A stretch of DNA of 14,682 nt from positions 1 to 14,682 of the forward strand of contig CAYWNA010000305.1 in NCBI GenBank assembly GCA_964459305.1. The letters are read 5' to 3'. The position numbers and the translations under genes are program-made. This DNA is from CAYWNA01 sp964459305 (GTDB lineage Bacteria > Planctomycetota > Planctomycetia > Pirellulales > Pirellulaceae). Below the pieces are notes generated by a model. The model did no database searches. It was not told where the DNA came from and saw nothing but the letters and a program-made list of their open reading frames with translations. How positions within the stretch are numbered: position 1 is the first letter of the stretch; every line of letters starts with the position of its first letter. Below are positions 1 through 6,546 of this stretch, piece after piece.

Positions 1-1594
1 CCGTCATCAGGACGCAGCGGGACGGGGCGCAAACGGTGGAGCCCGCATAATGATTCGTCAACCGGAGCCCGGCCGCCGCCATCTTATCGAGGTTCGGTGT
101 CTTCAGCCTCTTCTGTCCAAAACAGCTCGGGTCACCGTATCCCATATCGTCGACCAGGACGTAGATGATGTTTGGCCTGGTCGCCGATGCTGCCTCGGGG
201 GAATCCTTCTCGGCGTCCTTCTTGCGGAGCATGACGGACCAGGAGGCATGGCGTTTCTGTCCGTCCTTGCCGGTGACGATGTTCGACTTGCGTGTCCATT
301 CGAAGTCGAACAACTCCGAAAAGTCGTCGCGCATGGTTGGTTCGCGGACGCCCGGCGCCTTGTCGCGATCGCACGAAAGCACAAAGAACTTCGTGTCAGG
401 GCGCGAGAGTCGGTCGAGTGATTCGACGAAGCCCATCGCATCGACGTACCGAACGTTATGATAGCAACCCCGATCGAAGATCAGGTCGAAAGGCTCCAGA
501 TCGGGCAGCGCCAAGACATCGGCCAACAGCCATCGCACCTTGACGCCTGCCTTCTCGGCATCAGCCTCGGCGATGCTCAGCGCGGTCGGGGCCACATCGA
601 TCGCCGTGACGTCGAAACCTTGCTTGGCCAGGTAGATCGCGTTCGTGCCCGATCCGCATCCGAGGACCACAGCGCGGCAGGGCTTGATGTCGCCCTTTTC
701 GACCGCCTCGCGCAGGTCCGGTGCGGCCATGCCCGAATTCCAGGGCGGATGCTGACCGTCTCGATAGTGACGGTCCCATCGATCGATCAGTTTCATACCC
801 TCCGGGCCATGCGGCAACACACCAGCCGGCAATGGCCGAAGCGGGACGAGCGTCTTACCGTCCGCGTCGTTAACGACAACCCGACCGGCACCGACTTCCG
901 GCGGCGGCAACTGAAGCTGGTAGACTCGATCTTCAGAGGTGATCGTGATGTCGAAACGACCGTCGTTGTTCTTGAGTACGGCTTCCGCCGGGGTGGTGTC
1001 TTCGTCGGCTGGAGGCAGCTGCAACACGCGGACGCATCGGGCCGACTCGTCCACCCCTGCGGTCGATGGTTGCGGCTGCGTGCCGGGCCAGAGGACGTCA
1101 CACCGCAGTTTCGCCTGATCGCTATTCTGCTCATCTTGGCGATGGACTTCCCATCGCGGCGTCCCCTCGCAACCCTTCGGGTTGATGCTATCCTCGATGA
1201 CCAAGATCGCCGGCTTCAGGAAGATGAATCGCCGAACGAACGTCGGCGTACACTCGTTGGGTGCGGCATTCTGGGCAGGTAGGAGTGAGTTTGAAAGATC
1301 CGTTGCCGCGCAGAGGAAATGGGCGTTCTCTTCGAATGCAAGAATGGGCGATTCCGCTGGAATCGGACCGATCGCTTCCTTCGAATGGACCGCGATGGTC
1401 TTCGAGCCAATCTTGGCGACTGCCGTGTCGCCAAGGACAGGGCCATCAAGCCGAGTACAGGCGTCCTTCAGGGAAGGGAAGTCCTTTGCGAGTGGCGTTG
1501 CGGCGTGAATCTCGCAATTCAAGAACCACACGAGAAGGACGACCGAAAGGACAACCAAGCCTTGCTGATTTCTGTAATGCCGGTTCAGATCCAT
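1..1594 (-). CDS. Exported fusion: beta-sandwich + SAM methyltransferase + sulfatase (3' end outside window)
   Basis: Frame open from ATG at 1594 to base 1 (531 codons); I found no in-frame stop. An in-frame TGA lies two codons upstream, so this ATG is the first possible; GGAGG lies 11 nt before it. Residues 1-32: basic n-region, hydrophobic stretch (LVVLSVVLLVWFL), possible cleavage after IHA. Residues about 35-260: beta-rich, with RRFIFLKPAILVIEDSI and RWEVH, resembling the C-terminal sandwich of heparinase II/III proteins but without the preceding alpha/alpha barrel. Residues about 270-457: class I methyltransferase, entry motif WDRHYRDG...PWNSG, SAM loop GCGSG at 312-316, Asp333 after strand 2, FDLIFDRGCYHNV. 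After a short linker, residues 473 onward are a sulfatase: RPNIIYVLVDDMGYGD (metal-binding Asp482/483) and formylglycine motif CAPSR at 522-526. Each domain is recognisable; the fusion is what the sequence shows. Substrates are unknown. The rest of the sulfatase lies beyond base 1. Confidence 0.88.
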   Translation of the reverse strand, partial: MDLNRHYRNQQGLVVLSVVLLVWFLNCEIHAATPLAKDFPSLKDACTRLDGPVLGDTAVAKIGSKTIAVHSKEAIGPIPAESPILAFEENAHFLCAATDLSNSLLPAQNAAPNECTPTFVRRFIFLKPAILVIEDSINPKGCEGTPRWEVHRQDEQNSDQAKLRCDVLWPGTQPQPSTAGVDESARCVRVLQLPPADEDTTPAEAVLKNNDGRFDITITSEDRVYQLQLPPPEVGAGRVVVNDADGKTLVPLRPLPAGVLPHGPEGMKLIDRWDRHYRDGQHPPWNSGMAAPDLREAVEKGDIKPCRAVVLGCGSGTNAIYLAKQGFDVTAIDVAPTALSIAEADAEKAGVKVRWLLADVLALPDLEPFDLIFDRGCYHNVRYVDAMGFVESLDRLSRPDTKFFVLSCDRDKAPGVREPTMRDDFSELFDFEWTRKSNIVTGKDGQKRHASWSVMLRKKDAEKDSPEAASATRPNIIYVLVDDMGYGDPSCFGQKRLKTPNLDKMAAAGLRLTNHYAGSTVCAPSRCVLMT

Positions 1595-1617
1595 GATTCA
1601 ATAAACCTCCAACATGG

Positions 1618-1648
1618 TTGAGTGTTCCCTTTTGACTTACCGTATAAT
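1618..1648 (+). promoter_or_regulatory. Putative promoter of the plus-strand sulfatase, in a divergent intergenic region
   Basis: A perfect TATAAT lies at 1643-1648 with TTGAGT at 1618-1623 (19-bp spacer, longer than ideal). A TTGACT at 1632-1637 is too close to serve this -10. On the minus strand, TTGCAG (1676-1671) and GATTAT (1652-1647) with an 18-bp spacer could serve the fusion gene. The two candidate -10 boxes overlap in the same AT-rich core, so transcription of the divergent genes could compete. Pattern-based only. Confidence 0.35.
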
Positions 1649-1717
1649 AATCGCACGTTCATGGTATCCGCTGCAAGTGGCCAGCCGCTTGGCGTAACCT
1701 CAACGAGGAGTTGACGC

Positions 1718-3166
1718 ATGAAATCCAGTCAGACATCGTGTTTGCCGTTTCGCGGCGCGTTGCTCGCGCTCATCCTGTCCCTCGTAGGGTTTCCAGCCAT
1801 CGCGGCGGATCGCCCGAACATCGTTCTTGTCTTTATTGACGACATGGGATGGGGCGACTTTTCGTGCTTTGGAAACGACGATGCTCAGACGCCGCAGATT
1901 GACTGGTTGGCACAGGAGGGCATTCGTTTTGAGCAGTTCTACGTAAACTCACCGATTTGCTCGCCTTCGCGCACCGCGATATCCACTGGGCAATATCCGC
2001 AGCGTTGGCGGATTACTTCGTATCTCAGCAACCGTGACCACAACAACAAACGTGGCATGGCGCAATGGCTCGATCCCAGCGCCCCCATGCTGGCGCGGTC
2101 ATTGCAGCAGGCCGGTTATGCCACCGGGCATTTTGGCAAGTGGCACATGGGCGGTCAACGGAACGTGGATGATGCGCCACCGATCGCGGACTACGGGTTT
2201 GACGCCTCGCTCACCAACTTCGAAGGAATGGGGCCGAAGCTCCTGCCTCTCACGCTCAAGCCTGGACAGGAGAAACCGGGCAGGATCTGGGGAGACGCCG
2301 AGCGCCTCGGCAAGGGTGCCCGATGGATGCTGCGTTCCAGGATTACCGGTGGATTCGTCGACGAAGCCATCCCCTTTATCAAAAAGGCCGTGTCCGCGAA
2401 GAAGCCTTTCTACATCAACCTCTGGCCCGATGATGTTCACAGTCCCTTCTGGCCTCCGGTCGACAAGTGGGCCGACGGCAAACGCGGATTGTATCTCTCT
2501 GTGTTGCAGGAGATGGACCGCCAACTCGGTAAGCTCTTCGATCTGATTCGCAATGACGAATCGCTCCGCAATAACACCCTCGTGCTGGTCTGCTCCGACA
2601 ACGGCCCTGAGCACGGTGCCGGTTCCGCCGGACCATTTCGCGGCTTCAAGACGCACTTGTATGAAGGTGGCGTGCGTTCTTCGCTGGTGGCGTGGGGACC
2701 CGGTTGGATTGAAAAGAAGGGTCATGTGGATCGGGAATCCGTCTTCTCGGCCATCGACCTGGTACCGACGTTGCTAGATCTAACCGGCACACCGCTTCCG
2801 GAAGGCGTGAAGTTCGATGGAGAATCACTGACTGGAACATTGATAGGCGCAAGCGGATCACGTCAGGCTCCCATCTTTTTCCGCCGCCCGCCAGATCGTG
2901 ATGCCTTCTACGGCGACGACGACCTGCCCGACCTCGCACTGCGGGACGGCAAATGGAAACTCCTCTGCGAATACGACGGATCGGATCCGGAGCTTTATGA
3001 CCTGGAAGCCGACCGTGGCGAAACCAACAACCTCGCCGATCATCATTCCGAGGTGGTCGGCAACCTGACGAAGTCACTCATCGCGTGGCATCAATCCATG
3101 CCCCCTGACAATGGACCTGCCTACGCACCCAAGCCAAGAGCCAAGGCGAAAAAACGGTCGCGATAG
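1718..3166 (+). CDS. Exported arylsulfatase A-type sulfatase
   Basis: Complete 482-residue type I sulfatase, predicted to hydrolyse sulfate esters, probably on a polysaccharide, outside the cytoplasm. GAGGAG lies 7 nt before the ATG. Residues 1-30 are a signal peptide ending FPAIAA, followed directly by the sulfatase core RPNIVLVFIDDMGWGD with metal-binding Asp41/Asp42. The formylglycine motif is CSPSR with Cys81, so activation by a formylglycine-generating enzyme is needed. GHFGKWH (137-143), DDVHSP (His241), SDNGPEHG (Asp294, Asn295) and Lys311 complete the usual active-site set. The C-terminal subdomain contains the common ELYDLEADRGETNNLA segment and ends in a basic Ala/Lys/Arg-rich tail. 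Diverges from the fusion gene and converges on the HDOD gene, so it is probably monocistronic. Substrate and sulfatase subfamily cannot be read from sequence alone. Confidence 0.95.
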   Translation: MKSSQTSCLPFRGALLALILSLVGFPAIAADRPNIVLVFIDDMGWGDFSCFGNDDAQTPQIDWLAQEGIRFEQFYVNSPICSPSRTAISTGQYPQRWRITSYLSNRDHNNKRGMAQWLDPSAPMLARSLQQAGYATGHFGKWHMGGQRNVDDAPPIADYGFDASLTNFEGMGPKLLPLTLKPGQEKPGRIWGDAERLGKGARWMLRSRITGGFVDEAIPFIKKAVSAKKPFYINLWPDDVHSPFWPPVDKWADGKRGLYLSVLQEMDRQLGKLFDLIRNDESLRNNTLVLVCSDNGPEHGAGSAGPFRGFKTHLYEGGVRSSLVAWGPGWIEKKGHVDRESVFSAIDLVPTLLDLTGTPLPEGVKFDGESLTGTLIGASGSRQAPIFFRRPPDRDAFYGDDDLPDLALRDGKWKLLCEYDGSDPELYDLEADRGETNNLADHHSEVVGNLTKSLIAWHQSMPPDNGPAYAPKPRAKAKKRSR

Positions 3167-3534
3167 GCTGTGAAGTGCTTCGCTCGAGTTTGGAAAGTGG
3201 CAAGCATTAGTCGCAAAAGGAACGTTCTCTGACATGGCGAGCCTATGCAGCTCGGATACCCAGGTCGATGCGACCGAAGCGGGTCAGCAAATTGCCTTTC
3301 GTTACGCCGGTGGGGGCGACCTGCGCAGGTTGCGCACAAAGCTTCGATGCCTCGGGCGAGGTGATCGAATGCACCCGGGTTGGTCCGCCGTCCCTTTGAG
3401 AAATCGCCAAAAGGCACATCCGAGACGGGTAGAGTTGATGGGCCACAGAAGACGCAAAGAACCACTGCCGCTACAGTCCACGAAATGCAATGACCGAAAC
3501 GCTCTTGCCTATCGTCTCTCACGTGTGAACGGAT
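3167..3534. other. Convergent intergenic gap with hairpins, no gene seen
   Basis: Spacer between the 3' ends of the sulfatase and the HDOD gene. It holds a perfect 12-bp palindrome ACCTGCGCAGGT at 3319-3330. A second structure at 3343-3369 has outer arms TTCGAT/ATCGAA and inner arms CCTC/GAGG around GGGC. Neither is followed by a T-run, so a terminator role is only possible. Open frames here lack ribosome binding sites and recognisable domains. Confidence 0.5.
3343..3369. repeat. Two-tier hairpin between convergent genes
   Basis: Outer arms TTCGAT (3343-3348) and ATCGAA (3364-3369) enclose inner arms CCTC (3350-3353) and GAGG (3358-3361) with a GGGC loop. One unpaired base on the left and two on the right separate the tiers. 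Its place between convergent genes suits a bidirectional transcription end, but no T-tract follows. Confidence 0.4.
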
Positions 3535-4500
3535 TCATACAGCCGAGGTTTGGTCTGCCAGCATCCCAGCGACGATCTCGCAAACACGCGAATAGACCTT
3601 GCTTTCGATGATATCGACATTGAGCAACTTCGCCAATTCCGAGATACCTGAGTCCAAGTCTTGCAGTATATTTTGGAAAGCCAGAGCATTCAGACCGGCG
3701 ATCTCCATGGCAGTTGCGCAGGTCTGGGCCACCTCTTTGTCCGGGCTCTCGCACAGAAGTTTGGCGATCAAGCCTGCTGCACCGAGGATACGCGCCAGGG
3801 TGTGAGTATTGTCCTCCTTGTGCTCTTTCAATGTGTCCGAGTGATGTTGCCGGACGGCTTCCACGACAATCGGAGGGAGCTTCCACTTGTCCATGAGCAG
3901 GCTGGAGACATCCGCATGTGTGATGCCTAGCGCCGCCAGCTCCTGCTCAAGGAAGTTTTCGCCGCGCGATGGGGCGTACTCGGCGGCGACCGAAGCGTAA
4001 TTGTCGGGCATGGCCTGCAACATGACCACCACGCCGACATCGGACATCAGGCCGCCGATGAAGGCTTCCTCTCGGTGCCTAGGGGCCAGTTGGTCAGCGA
4101 ACTTGGCTGCGAGCACAGCTGTACCCAACGAGCGACGCCAGTAATAGCTGAAGTCGAATTCCACTCCGGTCTTGGCCCCCGAGTCAACGCGTTCGACCAG
4201 GTATCTTCCCAGAACTAAGGTCCGGACGCGCCCCATGCCAAGGAGTGTGACGGACTGTTGAAGTGAGGTGACTTGACGGGTGACCCCGAAGAGCGACGAG
4301 TTTGAGAGCCGCAGAAGCTCGCTCGCAATCCCCGGATCGGTGGCCAGCACAGCGATCAAATCATTGACCTCGTAGTTCTCATCGGCCGAGATTTCTAGAA
4401 ATCGGACCACCACCTGCGGCATAGTAGGCAGCGTCCCGGAGCCGGCAATTAGATCAAGCATTTCCTCATTCATAGACACGATCCCCATTTTGCTCAGCAT
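3535..4500 (-). CDS. HDOD-domain protein
   Basis: 321-residue cytoplasmic protein with an HDOD domain over residues about 20-225, the non-catalytic relative of HD-type phosphodiesterases found in bacterial signalling and stress regulators. Recognisable are LPTMPQVVVRFLEIS, then DLIAVLATDPGIASELLRLSNSSLFG, the LLGMGRVRTLVLG helix, and WRRSLGTAVLAAKFAD...EEAFIGGLMSDVG. At the position where HD enzymes carry His-Asp the sequence reads Ser153-Asp154, so metal-dependent hydrolysis is unlikely. The remaining 95 residues are helical, without a recognised output domain. Start uncertain: the first ATG has GGAG directly abutting it, whereas ATG codons at residues 5 and 10 have purine-rich sequence at better spacing. 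No receiver or kinase partner adjoins it, and there is no visible link to the carbohydrate genes. Confidence 0.92.
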   Translation of the reverse strand: MLSKMGIVSMNEEMLDLIAGSGTLPTMPQVVVRFLEISADENYEVNDLIAVLATDPGIASELLRLSNSSLFGVTRQVTSLQQSVTLLGMGRVRTLVLGRYLVERVDSGAKTGVEFDFSYYWRRSLGTAVLAAKFADQLAPRHREEAFIGGLMSDVGVVVMLQAMPDNYASVAAEYAPSRGENFLEQELAALGITHADVSSLLMDKWKLPPIVVEAVRQHHSDTLKEHKEDNTHTLARILGAAGLIAKLLCESPDKEVAQTCATAMEIAGLNALAFQNILQDLDSGISELAKLLNVDIIESKVYSRVCEIVAGMLADQTSAV

Positions 4501-5235
4501 CTCCAGCCTGCTTCAAAGAAAAAAGGCACCGCCGGAAGTTAGTGGCTTCTGAAGAAAGTGCAACTAATTCCGATTGTGCCTTCAACCAACAGGGCTAATT
4601 CCTGCCAACTAAGGCGGCTCACTCGACAAACCTGAGCTAATGCCCCCAACGCATTGGGAGTCTTCTTCTGAAGTGTAGCCCAGGAAAACGGCTCTCACAA
4701 AAAAATCCGGAACATCCGAGACTCTTCACGGATCATCGTCTGATCTCGGAAGGATTGCAACGCTTGGTGTGCTGATCGTCCGTATCGGGCTGAGAGAGCG
4801 AACGCAATTGTGTCTCGGTTCTAAGGCGCGTAGGTGGCGCACACCGCGGACGTTTTTGATTGCACAAAAAGTACAGAGACATCTGACACACCGACGCAGG
4901 TTGCCAAAACTTGCGCAATTCCACCTGACGCACTTGTCCTGGAGTGGACTCTGGAGAGAAACGAGCCATCGCCGCGACGATAGCGTGGCACGTCGGACCA
5001 TGGCGAAGGATCAAACCCGGCGCCTACCTGCCCCAACGAGTCTACAGCACGCGTTGGTCGTCTGAGAGACGATGCAGGAACTTCCGCGGCTCGTGTTTCC
5101 AATCATCGTACGTTACGATGGGGCGTGGCCGACAGAAGGCGGAGCGGCGGGCGGCGTTCTAATGCCGTTGCCTCCAGCGGCTTCCGGGGAAGCCGTGCAT
5201 AACGGGAATCCGCGACAAAAAGGGAATTCTTGATC
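4501..5235. other. Long intergenic region, no recognised gene
   Basis: 735 bp between the divergent HDOD and QueG-like genes. It should contain the promoters of both, but I see no clear -35/-10 pair. Short open frames of about 90 residues exist on both strands between 4726 and 5102; they overlap one another and show no domain, signal peptide or convincing ribosome binding site. Small structures: TTTTTG/CAAAAA arms at 4853-4870 and a strong hairpin at 5178-5195. Possibly decayed or repeat-derived sequence. Confidence 0.5.
5178..5195. repeat. Perfect hairpin upstream of the QueG-like gene
   Basis: CGGCTTC and GAAGCCG are perfectly complementary 7-nt arms around a CGGG loop, ending 40 nt before the ATG at 5236. 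It could lie in the 5' leader of that gene or end upstream transcription. No T-tract follows, so a simple intrinsic terminator is not supported. Confidence 0.5.
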
Positions 5236-6138
5236 ATGTCGCACATGAACCGCGACGCTCGGCAACTGACCGACGAGCTGAGGGAACATCTCTTGGCCAA
5301 AGGCGCGGACCTTGTGGGTTTCGGCACGACTGATTTGATGGAAGGGGCTCCTGATATCCAGAGGCCCGAGCGCTATCTGCCCGATGCGCAGAGCATGATA
5401 TCGATTGGCCTGGCGATCAATGAGGCGAGCTGCGATCTGATCGCCCATAGCGTGCGAGAGAATAGTGTGCCGGCGTCGTACCACTCCTATCAGTTGTTCA
5501 CCCTGACCTTGATCAATCCCCAGCTTGATCAGTTGGCCTATCATGGAGCGAAGTTCCTGGAACGCCGCGGCTTTCGGGCATACCCTTTTCCGGCCAATAT
5601 CCCCCATGTCTTGAAGCCGAGCGAAAAGTACCCCGGTGGTCCCGGAGACATTTCGCACAAGCACGTTGCCGTGGCCTGTGGGCTGGGCCAAATCGGCTGG
5701 CACACAATGCTGATGACACCCGAGTTCGGGACTCGCCAGAAGCTGACCAGCATCATCACCGACGCCCCGCTTCAATTCGACTCCGTCCAGGACGATCGAC
5801 TTTGCGATCCCGAGGCGTGTGGATTCCAGTGTGCCCGGGCATGCCCGACCGGTGCGATACCCAGAAGATCCGATGACGGCGTGAGCATTCAAATCGGCGA
5901 CAAACCCGTGGAGTATGGCAGGCTGGTGGGCTGGAAATGTCGATGGGGCTGCAGCGGGATGCTGAGGTGTACGGGCGGCTACAAAGATATACCGATGCCG
6001 AAGACCGAGCCCACCGCCGAGGAACTCTTGCGCTACAAGGCGGAAATGGACCCCTGGCAAGAGAGAGTCAAGCGATATAACGGACTGACGCCCTATTGCG
6101 GGAGATGCCTTTGTATCTGTCCCAAGCAGGCCAAATGA
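5236..6138 (+). CDS. QueG-like 4Fe-4S protein (epoxyqueuosine reductase-related, not canonical)
   Basis: 300 residues from ATG 5236, with AGGGA about 10 nt upstream; a TTG two codons earlier is a less likely start. The stretch HKHVAVACGLGQIGWHTMLMTPEFG (141-165) is typical of epoxyqueuosine reductase-like proteins, which combine a cobalamin-binding fold with two 4Fe-4S clusters. First cysteine cluster: Cys190, 195, 199, 203 (C-x4-C-x3-C-x3-CP). Final cluster: Cys288, 291, 293, 295 (C-x2-C-x-C-x-CP), five residues before the end. Between them is an extra Cys235/239/245 set. Spacing and length (QueG is usually near 350-380 residues) differ from true QueG, and no CISYLTIE-like segment is visible. 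A cytoplasmic redox role is likely; tRNA queuosine synthesis is not supported. Substrate unknown. A palindromic repeat begins 5 nt after the stop. Confidence 0.85.
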   Translation: MSHMNRDARQLTDELREHLLAKGADLVGFGTTDLMEGAPDIQRPERYLPDAQSMISIGLAINEASCDLIAHSVRENSVPASYHSYQLFTLTLINPQLDQLAYHGAKFLERRGFRAYPFPANIPHVLKPSEKYPGGPGDISHKHVAVACGLGQIGWHTMLMTPEFGTRQKLTSIITDAPLQFDSVQDDRLCDPEACGFQCARACPTGAIPRRSDDGVSIQIGDKPVEYGRLVGWKCRWGCSGMLRCTGGYKDIPMPKTEPTAEELLRYKAEMDPWQERVKRYNGLTPYCGRCLCICPKQAK

Positions 6139-6143
6139 TCCTG

Positions 6144-6212
6144 GGAGGGCGAGGCTCCTGCCGAGCCATGTGGCGGTTTCGGAAACTCGGCTCAGCAGGA
6201 GCTTCGCCCTCC
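6144..6212. repeat. Palindromic repeat, copy 1
   Basis: 24-nt arms at 6144-6167 and 6189-6212 around a 21-nt loop. The left arm begins GGAGGGCGAGGC and ends TGCCGAGCC; the right begins GGCTCAGCAGG and ends TTCGCCCTCC. They pair at 22 of 24 positions. It starts 5 nt after the QueG-like stop codon and may stabilise or end that transcript. The same arms recur in copy 2 at 6387-6455. Confidence 0.85.
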
Positions 6213-6317
6213 TAATTCCCGGACACCCTCATTTATCCAATTGAGACGACCTGCCAATTGAAGATGGTGACAAACGAGGTTAACTTTGTCTCAAGACGTC
6301 TCCAGCGTGTAGCCGTC

Positions 6318-6361
6318 GTCGCCAGACGGTGGAGAGCTAATCAAATCCACGGTCTGGCGAC
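6318..6361. repeat. Inverted repeat abutting the composite palindrome
   Basis: 16-nt arms GTCGCCAGACGGTGGA (6318-6333) and TCCACGGTCTGGCGAC (6346-6361) pair at 15 of 16 positions around a 12-nt loop (6334-6345). The last base of the right arm is the first base of the next element's left arm, so the two structures are contiguous. Confidence 0.8.
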
Positions 6362-6499
6362 CGTAGCTAGTCCGTGTCGGAAAAGGGGAGGGCGAGGCTC
6401 CTGCCGAGCCGGGAAGTCACACAAGAACCTCGGCTCAGCAGGAGCTTCGCCCTCCCAACTTCGCGGCCAACGGAGTTTTCCGACACGCACTAGCTACGG
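6361..6499. repeat. Nested composite palindrome containing repeat copy 2
   Basis: Outer 24-nt arms at 6361-6384 and 6476-6499 pair at 23 of 24 positions; the left begins CCGTAGCTAG and ends GTGTCGGAAAA. Inside them sits a second copy of the 24-nt-arm palindrome (6387-6410 and 6432-6455, 21-nt loop). Each arm is identical to the corresponding arm in copy 1, while the loop differs. The element ends 47 bp before the GH32 start codon, inside its presumed leader or promoter region. It has no coding capacity of its own and resembles a MITE- or REP-type element; identity with a named family is not shown. Confidence 0.85.
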
Positions 6500-6546
6500 A
6501 AAGTCTCTATCTACGCATCCCCATTTTCGCTCTGAAGGAGAACCCT

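Noticed and set aside
458..1282. 274-residue plus-strand open frame
   Set aside because: It is the mirror of the fusion gene's frame. The minus strand gives coherent sandwich and methyltransferase motifs, while this translation has none.
3121..3522. 133-residue minus-strand open frame after the HDOD gene
   Set aside because: GTG start without a Shine-Dalgarno sequence, overlap with the sulfatase 3' end and no domain. The mildly hydrophobic N-terminus alone is not enough.
5113..6060. 315-residue minus-strand open frame opposite the QueG-like gene
   Set aside because: Antisense shadow; the plus strand carries the cysteine clusters and family motifs.
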